NCBI GenBank assembly: GCA_944322715.1
Contig: CALUPT010000008.1
Span: forward strand, 62,001-126,000
Origin: an uncultured Bacteroidales bacterium
GTDB taxonomy: Bacteria; Bacteroidota; Bacteroidia; Bacteroidales; UBA932
Reading direction: 5' to 3'
DNA: 64,000 bases
The position numbers and the translations under genes were made by a program. The notes under the pieces are model-generated. The model was given only the letters and a program-made list of their open reading frames with translations. It was not told the origin of the DNA and searched no databases. Each line of letters opens with the position of its first letter. Positions within the stretch are counted from its first letter, which is position 1. Below are positions 44,388 through 54,498 of this stretch, piece after piece.

Positions 44388-45356
44388 CTATCTGTCATTC
44401 ACGACGCATTCGAATATCTGCGGCTCGACGGAACAGCTTATCACCCCCTCCGGCAGGGCATCCGTCACGGCCACGCACTTGCCCGTCCTCGACTTGAGGA
44501 AATCATCATAATCGATATGGACGGACACATTGTCCTCCGGATCGCCCTTGTACGGGAATGCGCACCTGAACCTGACATCGGCATACGGAGGATATACCAT
44601 CATATACTTGTCCGCCGGCACGTTCATGCCTGTCACGGGGAGGGTCTTCCGTATCTCCACATACCTGACCACATCGGCGGAATACCTCACGCTTCCCACG
44701 GATGTCCTTATCCCCCTTATCTGCTCTATTTTAGCCTCTCCGTGAATCTCGGAACGGACTCCGGACATCTTGACCGGATTGGTGTAGAGATAGTCTATCT
44801 TCTCCAGTCTGTACGGCTCGCCGTAGATGGTAACGGAATCAGGCTCGACCTCCATGTCCCCGACAATCATATACTGCGGGACGAAGTCGATTTCATATAC
44901 AGGTCTCACCGGCACCTTCCTGTGCGTCTCGAACGGGAACCGGAAGAAAAGGGTGTCGGTAATATAATATTCCAGGGACACATTCTCCCCGAAAATCAGA
45001 TGCGTATATTCCTGAAGGTCGTTCGCCGTCACATAGAACATCTCTCCCCCGGCACTGCGCATCTGCTTGAAATTCACAGTCACCGGAGACTTGCCGCGCA
45101 TCGACTTGAGCCTTATGATATTGTATCCGCTCGTCACGCAGCGGGCAATCACATCGCTGCTGCCGGAAGAGACGGAAGAATGTCCCTCCATGTTGCACCC
45201 GGCCGTAACCGGGACCTGGAGATAGTCGCTATAGTCGAGGGACAGATTGTACAGGAACCATATACTAAAAGCCAACAGGAGAGAAAGCAGAAATACCGGC
45301 AAATCTCTCCCGTTGATATTCAGTCTTTCAAGTATTCTGGCAAATACTTTCTTCAT
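44388..45356 (-). CDS. YbbR-domain (CdaR-like) membrane-anchored protein
   Basis: 322 residues. One N-terminal transmembrane helix (LPVFLLSLLLAFSIWFLYNL) followed by periplasmic beta-rich YbbR repeats (VPVRPVYEIDFVPQYMIVGD; VEPDSVTIYGEPYRL; KTLPVTGMNVPADKYMM). In Firmicutes CdaR regulates the diadenylate cyclase CdaA; no cdaA is next to it here. Member of the conserved nusB-yajC-ybbR-coaE run. Confidence 0.85.
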   Translation of the reverse strand: MKKVFARILERLNINGRDLPVFLLSLLLAFSIWFLYNLSLDYSDYLQVPVTAGCNMEGHSSVSSGSSDVIARCVTSGYNIIRLKSMRGKSPVTVNFKQMRSAGGEMFYVTANDLQEYTHLIFGENVSLEYYITDTLFFRFPFETHRKVPVRPVYEIDFVPQYMIVGDMEVEPDSVTIYGEPYRLEKIDYLYTNPVKMSGVRSEIHGEAKIEQIRGIRTSVGSVRYSADVVRYVEIRKTLPVTGMNVPADKYMMVYPPYADVRFRCAFPYKGDPEDNVSVHIDYDDFLKSRTGKCVAVTDALPEGVISCSVEPQIFECVVNDR

Positions 45357-45374
45357 CCCCCGATGAGAGTCATG

Positions 45375-45707
45375 TTACTGCTGCTGGGTCTCGGAGAAAT
45401 CCTTTACGACGGAGTTCTTGTCGACCTTTATCTTGACATTGCTGTCCACTTCCAGTACGAGGGTCTTGTCCTTGACTTCCGCAACCGTACCGTAGATGCC
45501 CCCGATGGTCACGACCTTGTCGCCCTTCTGGAGTCCTTCGCGGAATTTCTGCAGCTCCTTCTGCTGCTTGCGCTGAGGACGGATCATGAAAAACCACATC
45601 ACCACTATGATAAGGATGAGCATGATCCACATCGACCATCCGCTACCCTGCTGTGTCGCAGAACCCGCAGCCGTTCCGGCTGCCTGCAAGAATGTAATAA
45701 GATTCAT
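45375..45707 (-). CDS. yajC: Preprotein translocase subunit YajC
   Basis: 110 residues. A single transmembrane helix (WSMWIMLILIIVVMWFFMIR) followed by PQRKQQKELQKFREGLQKGD, KVVTIGGIYGTVAEV and a lysine/valine-rich cytoplasmic domain: the YajC layout. Accessory of SecDF at the inner membrane. Confidence 0.95.
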   Translation of the reverse strand: MNLITFLQAAGTAAGSATQQGSGWSMWIMLILIIVVMWFFMIRPQRKQQKELQKFREGLQKGDKVVTIGGIYGTVAEVKDKTLVLEVDSNVKIKVDKNSVVKDFSETQQQ

Positions 45708-45750
45708 TTTCCTGTATTTTTATTGATTTGCATTCGAATGTCAAAAATAA

Positions 45751-46695
45751 TCAAATTTTCCGGATTCTGCCATCATCCGCGAGTTTCTGGATAAGCCTGT
45801 CCAAAAGACCGTTCACGAAAATGCTGCTTTTCGGGGTGCCGTAATACTTGGATATCTCCACATATTCATTGATCGTCACCCTGACCGGAATCGTAGGGAA
45901 GTTCTCCGCCTCGGCCAGGCCGGTGATTATCAGCGCCATGTCGGTCGACACTATCCTGTCCTGATCCCAGTTGGACACGGACCCGGATATCATTTCCGAA
46001 TATCTCTGCCGGCCGGCAAAGGCATTCTGCAGAAGCCTGTGGGCGAACAGCCTGTCGCTCTCCATCTTCGCATCCTTCTTCATGTCGCTCTGATACAGCG
46101 GCGGAAGCTCCCACCTGCCTCCGCGCGCCAGAGTCTCGAGAGTCCGGCAGCAGTATGTAAGAGAATAGGCCAGATCATCGTTCCACCATATCGACATGTC
46201 CTCGAGTATCTGCTCCAGCTCCACGCTGTCCGTGAACTCCTCCTCGAATATCCTCGTGAACAGCCTGCAGTCCTCCGCGAGCGAGGATGTCCCCGACTCC
46301 ATGTATTTCCTGTAATAGTCCTTCTGCACTATGGACGAATAGATCTTCTTGAGGAAAAGGTCATACTGCTCCCACGAGAACTTCCTCTTTGAAAACGCCT
46401 TGGCGAAATCAGGATCCTCATCGAGCAGCACGGCCAGGGCGTTGTCCGCGAATTTCATGTTGGGATTGCGCTCCTCCTCGGTCGGATTGAACTTTTTCCG
46501 GGCTGACTCGAGCCTCTCCCTCGCCACCCTTGTCAGAGGCGGGACTATTCCGAGCATGAAGACATACAGATCCCTTGTCGCCTCGCATGAGGCATCGAGT
46601 CCTGCTTCGGCCTCCGCCAGTGTCCCTCCTCCCGCAAGCACGCTGCCGTAGAGCACCTTGAAGACCTTGATCCTTAAAATTCGTCGGTTGAGCAT
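45751..46695 (-). CDS. nusB: Transcription antitermination factor NusB (long Bacteroidota form)
   Basis: 314 residues, about twice the length of E. coli NusB, as normal in Bacteroidota. Starts MLNRRILRIKVFKVLYGSVL (RNA-binding arginine-rich helix); the canonical C-terminal part reads LIITGLAEAENFPTIPVRVT then INEYVEISKYYGTPKSSIFV and NGLLDRL. The middle ~150 residues are lineage-specific helices. First gene of the operon; -7 box at 46716-46723. Confidence 0.93.
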   Translation of the reverse strand: MLNRRILRIKVFKVLYGSVLAGGGTLAEAEAGLDASCEATRDLYVFMLGIVPPLTRVARERLESARKKFNPTEEERNPNMKFADNALAVLLDEDPDFAKAFSKRKFSWEQYDLFLKKIYSSIVQKDYYRKYMESGTSSLAEDCRLFTRIFEEEFTDSVELEQILEDMSIWWNDDLAYSLTYCCRTLETLARGGRWELPPLYQSDMKKDAKMESDRLFAHRLLQNAFAGRQRYSEMISGSVSNWDQDRIVSTDMALIITGLAEAENFPTIPVRVTINEYVEISKYYGTPKSSIFVNGLLDRLIQKLADDGRIRKI

Positions 46696-46715
46696 ATTTT
46701 AAACAAAATTTCACG

Positions 46716-46723
46716 CAAAGATA
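46716..46723 (-). promoter_or_regulatory. -7 element of the nusB operon
   Basis: TATCTTTG on the minus strand, 21 bases before nusB; the -33 position is not convincing. Confidence 0.5.
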
Positions 46724-46745
46724 TATGCAATTTCAGAAAAATCCT

Positions 46746-46753
46746 TAACTTTG
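46746..46753 (+). promoter_or_regulatory. -7 element of the DUF3276 gene
   Basis: TAACTTTG, 28 bases before the start; the two divergent promoters are back to back within about 40 bases. Confidence 0.55.
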
Positions 46754-46780
46754 TAGAGATTTACTTAAAATTTATACAAA

Positions 46781-47128
46781 ATGTACAGTGAGGATTTCGA
46801 TGGAGCAAATGCTCAGGAGCGTTCGGCAGAGGATGTCTTCTCAAAACCTGTAAGAGCCGGGAAACGGACCTATTTCTTCGATGTCAAGACCACAAAGGGG
46901 AATGACTACTATCTGACCATCACCGAGAGCAAGCGCAAGGTGGAAAAGGACGGAAGTTTTGCGTACGACAAGCACAAGATCTTCCTGTACAAGGAAGACT
47001 TCGACAAATTCTCCGAAGGGCTTCAGGAAGTCATCGACTATATCAGGACCAACTGTCTGAAAGATGCGGACAAGTCCGGAACGGAGGAAGACGGGAATTT
47101 CTCTGATGTCAATTTTGAAGAACTTTAA
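46781..47128 (+). CDS. DUF3276 PUR-alpha-like nucleic-acid-binding protein
   Basis: 115 residues. The PUR repeat is recognisable: RAGKRTYFFDVKTTKGNDYY, LTITESKRKV and KHKIFLYKEDFDKF. Bacterial PUR-like proteins such as BpuR of Borrelia bind RNA and DNA and regulate expression. Acidic C-terminal tail. Transcribed divergently from nusB and ends in its own terminator. Confidence 0.88.
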   Translation: MYSEDFDGANAQERSAEDVFSKPVRAGKRTYFFDVKTTKGNDYYLTITESKRKVEKDGSFAYDKHKIFLYKEDFDKFSEGLQEVIDYIRTNCLKDADKSGTEEDGNFSDVNFEEL

Positions 47129-47147
47129 TTTTCAGTCAGAATACGGG

Positions 47148-47176
47148 AAAGTGACTATCCGATAGTCACTTTTTTT
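47148..47176 (+). terminator. Terminator after DUF3276 gene
   Basis: AAGTGACTA / TAGTCACTT hairpin with a short loop and T7. Confidence 0.85.
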
Positions 47177-47225
47177 GTCTTTGGACAGCAACTGTCCCTG
47201 ACAGTACCGTCACTGGATATCCATT

Positions 47226-49244
47226 ATGAAAGATTACGGTTTTATAAGGACGGCTGCCGCCGTTCCTGTCGTAAGGGTCGCCGACGTTGAAGCCAATGTG
47301 AAAGGAATCTGCGGAATGATAGACCGGGCATGTTCCGAAGAAGTGTCATTAGTCGTGTTTCCGGAACTGTGCGTGACCGGATATTCCTGCGGAGACCTTT
47401 TCGGGCAGAATCTTCTGGTCGACAGGGCGGAAGAGGGAGTCAGGGCCATCGCCGCGCACTGCGCCGGAAAGAAAATCACCGTGGTTGCAGGAGCGCCGGT
47501 CAGACACAGGTCCGCCCTCTACAACTGCGCCATCGTGATTTCCGGAGAATCAGGGATATGCGGGATCGTGCCCAAGTCGTACATCCCTTCCTACAACGAA
47601 TTCTACGAGACCAGGTGGTTCGCTTCCGGAGCGGGGATGGCTCCCGCCGGAATGGACTATGCGGGAGGGCACTGCGTCATCTCCCCTGAACAGATCTTCC
47701 GTATCGGCCGCTTCGGTTTCTGCATCGAGATATGCGAGGACCTGTGGACACCTGTCCCGCCATCATCATTCCGCTGCCTCCAGGGGGCGGAGATAACGGT
47801 GAACCTTTCCGCAAGCAACGAGATACTCGGAAAGCATGTCTACCGCAGGCAGCTCGTCAGCCAGCAGTCCGCCAGGACCATCTCCGGATATGTGTACTGC
47901 TCGGCCGGATTCGGGGAGTCTACCCAGGATCTGGTGTATGCCGGGGCAGCCATGATATACGAGAACGGCACCCTGCTTGCCAAGGGGGAAAGGTTCGGAA
48001 TGGAACCATCCATGACGGTCGCGGACATAGACTGCGAAAAGCTCCGGACACTCAGGCAGAAGACCGGCACATACAGCTGCATCATGCCGGATGGGAAACC
48101 GGCCGGCAATCTGGCATGCATCCATGTCAGGGCAGGGGAACCGGCAGATACCGATTTCAGCAAGTCCCTATGCAGGGAAATCCATCCGCATCCGTTCGTG
48201 CCCGGAGGAGAGGAGACCGGCAAAAGGTGCAGGGAAATCATCTCCACGCAGGTGCTCGCCCTTGCCACCAGACTGTCCCATATCGGAAGCAGGACAGCTG
48301 TAATCGGGATTTCGGGAGGATTGGACAGCTCCCTCGCCCTGCTTGTCTGCGTACTTGCGGCCGACCGGCTCGGCTGGAGCCGCGACAGGATAATCGGAGT
48401 GACGATGCCAGGGTACGGGACTACCGAAAGGACAAGAAGCAATGCCGAGGACCTCATGGATGTACTCGGAGTGACTTCAAGGAAAATACCGATAACGGCG
48501 GCCTGCGACAGGCATTTTGCAGACATAGGGCATGACGGTTCCGTGCATGACAGCACTTACGAAAACGCCCAGGCAAGGGAACGCACCCAGATACTGATGG
48601 ACATCGCCAACCAGACTGGAGGAATAGTGGTCGGCACGGGAGACCTGTCGGAACTCGCCCTCGGCTGGGCCACATACAACGGCGACCATATATCCATGTA
48701 CGGAGTCAATGCCGGCATTCCGAAAACCCTCGTACGGCATCTCGTAAGATGGGCTGCGGAGAACAGTTTTGCAGATAAGAAGGCCGGCGGGTGCGCCAGA
48801 TCGGCAAAAGACATCCTGATGGACATCATCGACACCCCGATCAGTCCGGAACTTCTGCCGGCGGACGGGGATGGCAGGATATCCCAGGTCACGGAAGACC
48901 TTGTCGGGCCATACGAACTGCATGATTTCTTCCTTTACCATTTCTTCAGGTTCGGGTTCTCTCCGGAAAAGATACTTTTCTTAGCGGAGAAGGCTTTCTC
49001 CGGGGCATCCCGGAACGAGGAACCGGATGGAATGACCGGACACTATGACAGGAAGACCATCGTAAAATGGCTCAGGGTGTTCATCCGCAGGTTCTTTACA
49101 CAGCAGTTCAAGCGCAGCTGCCTGCCGGACGGGCCGAAGATAGGAAGCGTCAGCCTCTCACCGAGAGGAGACTGGAGAATGCCGTCGGACGCATGGGCGG
49201 ATTCCTTCCTCGACAACCTGGAATCTGCGGCCGGCAGGGAATAA
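47226..49244 (+). CDS. nadE: Glutamine-dependent NAD+ synthetase
   Basis: 672 residues, two domains. N-terminal nitrilase-type glutaminase: Glu in [17 protein letters not shown], Lys in [14 protein letters not shown] and nucleophile Cys in [14 protein letters not shown]-terminal ATP-pyrophosphatase: [12 protein letters not shown] (P-loop), [19 protein letters not shown]. Ammonia from glutamine is tunnelled to amidate NaAD. Complete. Confidence 0.96.
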   Translation: MKDYGFIRTAAAVPVVRVADVEANVKGICGMIDRACSEEVSLVVFPELCVTGYSCGDLFGQNLLVDRAEEGVRAIAAHCAGKKITVVAGAPVRHRSALYNCAIVISGESGICGIVPKSYIPSYNEFYETRWFASGAGMAPAGMDYAGGHCVISPEQIFRIGRFGFCIEICEDLWTPVPPSSFRCLQGAEITVNLSASNEILGKHVYRRQLVSQQSARTISGYVYCSAGFGESTQDLVYAGAAMIYENGTLLAKGERFGMEPSMTVADIDCEKLRTLRQKTGTYSCIMPDGKPAGNLACIHVRAGEPADTDFSKSLCREIHPHPFVPGGEETGKRCREIISTQVLALATRLSHIGSRTAVIGISGGLDSSLALLVCVLAADRLGWSRDRIIGVTMPGYGTTERTRSNAEDLMDVLGVTSRKIPITAACDRHFADIGHDGSVHDSTYENAQARERTQILMDIANQTGGIVVGTGDLSELALGWATYNGDHISMYGVNAGIPKTLVRHLVRWAAENSFADKKAGGCARSAKDILMDIIDTPISPELLPADGDGRISQVTEDLVGPYELHDFFLYHFFRFGFSPEKILFLAEKAFSGASRNEEPDGMTGHYDRKTIVKWLRVFIRRFFTQQFKRSCLPDGPKIGSVSLSPRGDWRMPSDAWADSFLDNLESAAGRE

Positions 49245-49272
49245 TGTTGAACAGAAAAACCGTATCGAGACG

Positions 49273-49992
49273 ATGAAATATGCCAAATGGATAGGTGGCG
49301 GACTCGGATGGGCCTTCGGCGGTCCCATCGGCGCCCTGATAGGATTTGCCCTCGGATCGCTTTTCGACTCGGATGACAGGCCTGCAGGGCAAAGGCGGCA
49401 GACGGCGGCAGGAGACTTCAAGATGAGCCTGCTGGTGCTGATAGCCTGCATAATAAAGGCGGATGGGACAGTGAAGGCCTCCGAACTGGAGACCGTCAGG
49501 CGAATCCTTGTCGCGAATTTCGGAAGGCAGGAGGCGGATGAGGCCATGCGCATCCTCGACAGGCTGCTTTCGCAGAATATAAATGAGACTCAGGTAGCCG
49601 GACAGATAGACCGGAACATGAACTACTCATCCAAACTGGAACTGCTTCACATTCTGTTCCAGATAGCGTACGCAGATGGCGAGGTGAGTCCGCAGGAACT
49701 GGCAGTCCTGCAACGTATTGCCGGCATTTTCGGCATCTCGCGCATCGATTTCGATGCCATCCGCGCGCCGTACACCAAACGGAACGATTCGTCATGGGCA
49801 TACAAGGCTCTCGGAATAGAGCCGTCCGCCACGGACGATGAGATAAAGAGCGCCTACAGGAAAATGGCGATGAAATACCATCCCGACAAACTGGCAGGCC
49901 TCGGAGAGGATGTAAAGAAAGCCGGAGAGGAGAAATTCAGGGCCGTGAAGGACGCATACGACCATCTCAAAAAGGAAAGGGGAATAAAATAA
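49273..49992 (+). CDS. TerB/DjlA-like co-chaperone with C-terminal J domain
   Basis: 239 residues. A Gly-rich N-terminal hydrophobic segment ([20 protein letters not shown]) probably inserts in or lies on the membrane. The TerB-type helical domain follows ([40 protein letters not shown]) and then a J domain with the HPD signature ([20 protein letters not shown]). It would stimulate DnaK. 28 bp after nadE. Confidence 0.9.
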   Translation: MKYAKWIGGGLGWAFGGPIGALIGFALGSLFDSDDRPAGQRRQTAAGDFKMSLLVLIACIIKADGTVKASELETVRRILVANFGRQEADEAMRILDRLLSQNINETQVAGQIDRNMNYSSKLELLHILFQIAYADGEVSPQELAVLQRIAGIFGISRIDFDAIRAPYTKRNDSSWAYKALGIEPSATDDEIKSAYRKMAMKYHPDKLAGLGEDVKKAGEEKFRAVKDAYDHLKKERGIK

Positions 49993-49994
49993 AC

Positions 49995-50023
49995 GGGGGC
50001 GACTCCGCGTTTCAGTCACCCCC
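49995..50023. terminator. Bidirectional-type hairpin between djlA-like and pnp
   Basis: GGGGGCGACT (49995-50004) pairs with AGTCACCCCC (50014-50023), one mismatch. On the minus strand it is followed by a T-rich stretch and can end pnp transcription; on the + side the tail is weaker. Confidence 0.6.
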
Positions 50024-50045
50024 ATCACGCTCTCTTTCGCGGGGA

Positions 50046-50873
50046 CTACAGAGACTCTATCATGCGGGTGAATATCTCTGTCATCCTGTCCGCCGCGGCA
50101 TCGGCTGCCCTTACCACATCATCCCCGTCATTCACATAGTCTTCCGCATAGTCATCATGGGCCTCGTTGGTAATCACCGACATTCCGAACACCGGTATGC
50201 CGCAGTGACGGGCCACTATGACTTCCGGAATCGTGGACATGCCCACGGCATCAGCCCCTATCAGCCTGAAATACCTGTATTCGGATGGCGTTTCGTAAGA
50301 AGGGCCGGTACCTGCAAGATATACGCCCTTCCTGAGCATGAGGTTCAGGTCGGAGGCTATCAGTTCCGCCTTTCTGATCAGGGCGGGGTCGTATGGCCTG
50401 GTCATGTCCGGAAACCTCGGGCCGAACTCATCCAGGTTTTTCCCTATCAGAGGGTTAGGGAGCAGGTTGATATGGTCCCTTATTATCATAAGGTCCCCTA
50501 TGTGATAGTCGAAATTGACACCTCCCGCCGCATTGGACACGAAAAGGTAGCTGATACCCAATACTTTCATCACCCTTATCGGCAATGTCACCAGCTCCAT
50601 CGGATACCCTTCGTAATAATGGAACCGGCCCTGCATGGCCACGACGAATTTTCCTCCGAGTTCTCCTCCGATGAAATTGCCCTTGTGGCCTATGGCCGTC
50701 GACTCGGGGAATCCCGGGATCTCCCGGTAAGGGATAACTACCGGATTCGCGATCCTGTCCGCCAGCTTGCCGAGTCCGCTGCCAAGCACTATGCCCGCAA
50801 CAGGCACCCTGCCGCCAAGTCTTGAGGCCACGTATTCCGCAGCCCTGTTGATCTTTTCAGTTCTTGGATCCAT
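50046..50873 (-). CDS. Purine-nucleoside phosphorylase (trimeric type)
   Basis: 275 residues from [14 protein letters not shown]; the open frame extends into the mtaD-like gene but that part is not family-like. Motifs: [10 protein letters not shown] (phosphate), [68 protein letters not shown] and [11 protein letters not shown] with the purine-binding Asn-Glu/His region. It phosphorolyses inosine and guanosine. Coupled (7 bp) to the deaminase upstream, giving a route from adenosyl compounds to hypoxanthine. Confidence 0.92.
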   Translation of the reverse strand: MDPRTEKINRAAEYVASRLGGRVPVAGIVLGSGLGKLADRIANPVVIPYREIPGFPESTAIGHKGNFIGGELGGKFVVAMQGRFHYYEGYPMELVTLPIRVMKVLGISYLFVSNAAGGVNFDYHIGDLMIIRDHINLLPNPLIGKNLDEFGPRFPDMTRPYDPALIRKAELIASDLNLMLRKGVYLAGTGPSYETPSEYRYFRLIGADAVGMSTIPEVIVARHCGIPVFGMSVITNEAHDDYAEDYVNDGDDVVRAADAAADRMTEIFTRMIESL

Positions 50874-50880
50874 ATCTTGT

Positions 50881-52167
50881 TCAATTTTTGGAATCAGCAT
50901 GTCTGCCGGTCTTTGCCAGCATCCCGCGGGCATTGGCAAGTATCTCCTCTTCGCCATCCACCCGTCTGTCCCTCATCACTATCCGTCCCCTGCATACTGC
51001 CGATGAGATGCAGTCGCTGTGGGCCGAATATATGAAATTGGCAAGGAACGGGGCATCCGACAGGAAGAAGGAACTGTCCGTATCGACTATCAGGATATCC
51101 GCTCCCGCACCGGGAACCAGCTTCCCGGTATCGAGCCCGAGAGCCTTTGCGCCGTTGACTGTGGCCATGTCCACAAGCTCCCCTATAGGCATTGCCGAAG
51201 GGTCCCCTCTCCACGCCTTCTGCACAATGGCGGATGTCTTCATTGCCTCGAGCATGTCCATGTTGTTGGATGATGCACAGCCGTCCGTCCCGATGCAGAC
51301 ATTGGCTCCGGCATCCCTCAGTTCATTGTACATGAACCTGTATCCGGATGCGAGCTTGAGGTTGGAATTGATGTTGTGCACGCAGTTCACTCCCCTGCCG
51401 CCCAGAATCTCCACATCCCTGTCATCTATCCACAAAGTGTGTGCGGCGATGGCATCCGGCCCAAGCACCCCGAGACGGTCGAGATACTGCACCGGAGACA
51501 GCCCGTGCCTGTTTCTGCATTCCCTCACCTCGTTCTCCGTCTCGGACAGGTGGAAATGCAGTTTCAGTCCGTGGCGTCTTGCAAATTCAGCCGTCCACAC
51601 TATCATTTCCTCGCTGACCGAATATATGGCATGGAAGCCCGCTGCAAACGTATGCGGCCCCCATTTGAGAGACTCCTCGTACATCCTCTGCAGCTGTTCC
51701 TTCTCCCTCGCCGCCTCATCCTGGTCGTTCCTGTCTATCACCACGTACGAGACCACCGGTCTGAGCCCCATCTCCTCCGCAGCCCTGCGCCCTGCCGGAG
51801 AGAACCAGTAGTGGTCGTTGAATGCCGTCGTCCCTGTCCTGAGCATCTCGATGCACGCCACCTTGGTCCCCCAGTAGACATACTCCTCATCTATCCCGGA
51901 CTCCACGTTCCATATCCGGTCTATCCATTCGTTGAAAAGCATGTCCTCTCCCAGACCGCGCATAAGGGACATGGCGGCGTGGGTATGCATGTTGACAAAG
52001 CCCGGCACAGCCGCCTTGCCGCTGCAGTCCAGGACCTCAGTTCCTTCCGCCTCCTGCACGCCGGCAGGTTCTCCCGTCCTGACGATGCTGCATATCAGTC
52101 CGTTGTCGATATATATGTCCGACTGTTGTCCGTCAAGCAGAATATTTTTCAACAAGATCGCACCCAT
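50881..52167 (-). CDS. Amidohydrolase: SAH/MTA (adenosine) deaminase MtaD type
   Basis: 428 residues from [13 protein letters not shown]; an ATG at 52179 lies too close to the putative promoter. A metal-dependent TIM-barrel amidohydrolase: [11 protein letters not shown] (metal), [38 protein letters not shown] and [13 protein letters not shown]. These motifs match the MtaD/SsnA group that deaminates S-adenosylhomocysteine, methylthioadenosine or adenosine. Located 7 bp upstream of pnp, consistent with nucleoside salvage from the methyl cycle. Exact substrate is not readable from the sequence. Confidence 0.85.
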   Translation of the reverse strand: MGAILLKNILLDGQQSDIYIDNGLICSIVRTGEPAGVQEAEGTEVLDCSGKAAVPGFVNMHTHAAMSLMRGLGEDMLFNEWIDRIWNVESGIDEEYVYWGTKVACIEMLRTGTTAFNDHYWFSPAGRRAAEEMGLRPVVSYVVIDRNDQDEAAREKEQLQRMYEESLKWGPHTFAAGFHAIYSVSEEMIVWTAEFARRHGLKLHFHLSETENEVRECRNRHGLSPVQYLDRLGVLGPDAIAAHTLWIDDRDVEILGGRGVNCVHNINSNLKLASGYRFMYNELRDAGANVCIGTDGCASSNNMDMLEAMKTSAIVQKAWRGDPSAMPIGELVDMATVNGAKALGLDTGKLVPGAGADILIVDTDSSFFLSDAPFLANFIYSAHSDCISSAVCRGRIVMRDRRVDGEEEILANARGMLAKTGRHADSKN

Positions 52168-52187
52168 ATCATAGAGCATTGATTTTT

Positions 52188-52195
52188 CAAAGATA
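52188..52195 (-). promoter_or_regulatory. -7 element of deaminase-pnp
   Basis: TATCTTTG on the minus strand, 20 bases before the ATG at 52167 and only 8 before the one at 52179, which supports the shorter protein. No clear -33. Confidence 0.5.
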
Positions 52196-52230
52196 GTTAA
52201 TTTTTTCTGTCGGTTTATCGCAATATTTTG

Positions 52231-52238
52231 TATTTTTG
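52231..52238 (+). promoter_or_regulatory. -7 element of the vor operon
   Basis: TATTTTTG, 29 bases before vorD. A convincing -33 was not found. Confidence 0.5.
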
Positions 52239-52267
52239 GAACGTTTTACGGTTAATTTTTATTTCTG

Positions 52268-52486
52268 ATGGCATTCAAGGGAGCAATAGAGATAGATGCA
52301 CAGCACTGCAAAGGTTGCGGCGTGTGCGTGGCCAACTGTCCCACCGGGAGCATCAGCCTCTCGAGGATGGTGAACGGCAAGGGATACAACTATGCAGAGA
52401 TGGTCGGGGATGCATGCATAGGCTGCAGCGCCTGTGCCCTGGTATGTCCCGATTCGGTGATTACAGTATACAGAGTTAAGATATAA
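52268..52486 (+). CDS. vorD: Ferredoxin-type subunit of 2-oxoacid:ferredoxin oxidoreductase
   Basis: 72 residues with two [4Fe-4S] motifs: CKGCGVCVANCPTG and CIGCSACALVCPDS. It passes electrons from the TPP site to ferredoxin. First gene of a four-gene cluster, 5 bp before vorB. Confidence 0.88.
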   Translation: MAFKGAIEIDAQHCKGCGVCVANCPTGSISLSRMVNGKGYNYAEMVGDACIGCSACALVCPDSVITVYRVKI

Positions 52487-52491
52487 CAGAT

Positions 52492-53574
52492 ATGGCAGAG
52501 AAAATCTTGATGAAAGGAAACGAAGCGATTGCCATATCGGCAATACGCAACGGGGTGGACGGCTATTTCGGCTACCCTATCACTCCGCAGTCGGAGGTAA
52601 TGGAGACCCTGATGAAGGAAAAGCCGTGGGAGACTACCGGCATGGTGGTCCTGCAGGCTGAAAGCGAAACTTCTGCCGTCAACATGATATACGGCGGCGC
52701 ATGCTGCGGGAAGAAGGTAATGACATCCTCCAGCAGCCCCGGAGTAAGCCTCATGTGCGAAGGCATCAGCTACATGGCCGGAACGGAACTTCCGTGCGTC
52801 ATTGTCGATGTAATGAGGGGAGGTCCCGGGCTGGGAACCATCCAGCCGAGCCAGAGCGACTACGACATGATAGTCAAGGGCGGCGGCCACGGAGACTTCC
52901 ACAATATCGTCATCGCCCCGGCATCGGCCCAGGACATGTACGACTATGTGGACTGGGGCTTCGAACTGGCGTTCAGATACCGCAATCCCGTGATCATCCT
53001 GGCAGACGGGATCATCGGGCAGATGATGGAGAAGGTGGAGATGCATCCGTCCAAGCCGCGCCGCACCGCGGAAGAAATCCGCAGGGATGCCCCGTGGGCT
53101 ACCACCGGCAAGACCCCGGACAGGCCGCGCAACATAATGACATCCCTGTCCCTCGACTCGGACATTCAGGAAGTGTTCAACCGGAAACTGGCACGCAAAT
53201 ACGCTGAAATAGAGGCGAACGAAGTGAAATACACTGAATACCTGACGGATGACGCGGAGTATCTTTTCGTAGCCTTCGGATGTTCATCGAGGATTTGCGA
53301 GGCTGCCGTGGATGAGCTGAGGCAGAACGGGGTCCAGGTCGGGCTCCTGAGACCTGTCACCCTGTATCCGTATCCTTTCACGAGAATCGGGGAACTCGCC
53401 TCAGGAATGAAGAGCATAATGAGCATCGAGCTGAATCTCGGGCAGATGGTGAATGATGTCCGGCTGGCAGTGGAAGGGAAATGTCCCGTAGGCTTCTACG
53501 GCAGGCAGGGAGGCAACATCTTCACGCCGGAAGAGGTCGTGGATGCCTTCCTGAAGTTCAACAATCTGAAATAA
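52492..53574 (+). CDS. vorB: 2-oxoacid:ferredoxin oxidoreductase alpha subunit (VorB/KorA type)
   Basis: 360 residues. Motifs: MKGNEAIAISAIRNGVDGYF, GYPITPQSEVMETL (domain I), VLQAESETSAVNMIYGGACC, TSSSSPGVSLMCEGISYMAG, RGGPGLGTIQPSQSDY. A C-terminal domain (VAFGCSSRICEAAVDELRQN, RPVTLYPYPFTRIGEL) follows. Oxidatively decarboxylates a 2-oxoacid, making acyl-CoA and reduced ferredoxin. Branched-chain 2-oxoacid (Vor) versus 2-oxoglutarate (Kor) cannot be settled by eye. Confidence 0.88.
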   Translation: MAEKILMKGNEAIAISAIRNGVDGYFGYPITPQSEVMETLMKEKPWETTGMVVLQAESETSAVNMIYGGACCGKKVMTSSSSPGVSLMCEGISYMAGTELPCVIVDVMRGGPGLGTIQPSQSDYDMIVKGGGHGDFHNIVIAPASAQDMYDYVDWGFELAFRYRNPVIILADGIIGQMMEKVEMHPSKPRRTAEEIRRDAPWATTGKTPDRPRNIMTSLSLDSDIQEVFNRKLARKYAEIEANEVKYTEYLTDDAEYLFVAFGCSSRICEAAVDELRQNGVQVGLLRPVTLYPYPFTRIGELASGMKSIMSIELNLGQMVNDVRLAVEGKCPVGFYGRQGGNIFTPEEVVDAFLKFNNLK

Positions 53575-53580
53575 AAGGTC

Positions 53581-54348
53581 ATGGATACAGCAGATATCAA
53601 GAAGCCGGAGAACATCGTCTACAGGAAGCCGGCGCTTATAACCGACAATGTGATGCACTATTGCCCCGGATGTTCCCACGGAGTCGTCCACAAGCTGATA
53701 GCGGAAGTGATAGACGAGATGGGCATACAGGAGAGCACCATAGGGATATGCCCGGTAGGGTGTTCGGTATTCGCATACAACTACATTGACATAGACTGGG
53801 AGGAGGCGGCTCACGGAAGGGCGCCGGCACTTGCCACGGCCACCAAGAGGCTTTGCCCCGACAAGCATGTCTTCACTTACCAGGGAGACGGAGACCTCGC
53901 CTCCATAGGCACGGCGGAAATCATCCACGCCTGCAGCCGCGGCGAGAACATCGTCGTAATATTCATCAACAACGGCATCTACGGCATGACAGGAGGGCAG
54001 ATGGCTCCGACCACGCTGATCGGGATGAAGACATCCACCACGCCGTACGGAAGGGATCCGAAACTCAACGGATTCCCGATGGTCATAGCCGACATGATAT
54101 CGCACCTCGACGGCACCGCCTTCATAACGCGACAGTCGGTACACACCGCGGCCGCCGTGCGCAAGGCAAAGAGCGCCATCCGCAAGGCCTTCGAATACAG
54201 CGAAAAGAATATCGGGCTGTCGTTCGTGGAAATCGTCTCCACCTGCAACTCCGGCTGGAAGATGAACCCGGTGGACGCCAACAAATGGATGGTGGAGAAC
54301 ATGTTCAGGAAATACCCCATCGGCGACATAAAGGACATATTGAAATAA
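53581..54348 (+). CDS. vorA: 2-oxoacid:ferredoxin oxidoreductase beta subunit, TPP-binding
   Basis: 255 residues. HYCPGCSHGVVHKLIAEVID at the N-terminus, and the TPP/Mg motif GDGDLASIGTAEIIHACSRG then EN, with NNGIYGMTGGQMAPTT downstream. This subunit binds thiamine pyrophosphate and the Mg2+. 6 bp after vorB; followed by a 150-bp repeat cluster before vorC. Confidence 0.9.
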   Translation: MDTADIKKPENIVYRKPALITDNVMHYCPGCSHGVVHKLIAEVIDEMGIQESTIGICPVGCSVFAYNYIDIDWEEAAHGRAPALATATKRLCPDKHVFTYQGDGDLASIGTAEIIHACSRGENIVVIFINNGIYGMTGGQMAPTTLIGMKTSTTPYGRDPKLNGFPMVIADMISHLDGTAFITRQSVHTAAAVRKAKSAIRKAFEYSEKNIGLSFVEIVSTCNSGWKMNPVDANKWMVENMFRKYPIGDIKDILK

Positions 54349-54350
54349 AT

Positions 54351-54482
54351 GTCATTCTGAGCGAAGCCCAAAAGAATTAAAAGGATGTCATTCTGAGCGA
54401 AGCCCAAGAAAACAAAGGATGTCATTCTGAGCGAAGCCCAAAAGAATTAAAAGGATGTCATTCTGAGCGAAGCGAAGAATCT
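54351..54482 (+). repeat. Four tandem GTCATTCTGAGCGAAG repeats within the vor operon
   Basis: Copies begin at 54351, 54387, 54421 and 54457 with periods of 36, 34 and 36 bases. The first three read GTCATTCTGAGCGAAGCCC and are separated by A-rich spacers, two of them with AAAAGAATTAAAAGGAT; the last is full length, ending GCGAAGAATCT. The array fills the vorA-vorC gap. Confidence 0.9.
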
Positions 54483-54498
54483 GATAAAGGAGAATAAA

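Noticed and set aside
43863..45794. 643-codon open frame on + opposite coaE, ybbR and yajC
   Set aside because: Spans three convincing genes on the other strand and crosses their boundaries; no motif.
52492..53574. Assignment of the four-gene cluster as 2-oxoglutarate synthase (Kor)
   Set aside because: Alpha-subunit motifs look closer to VorB in memory, but the substrate cannot be decided without a tree; Vor names are provisional.
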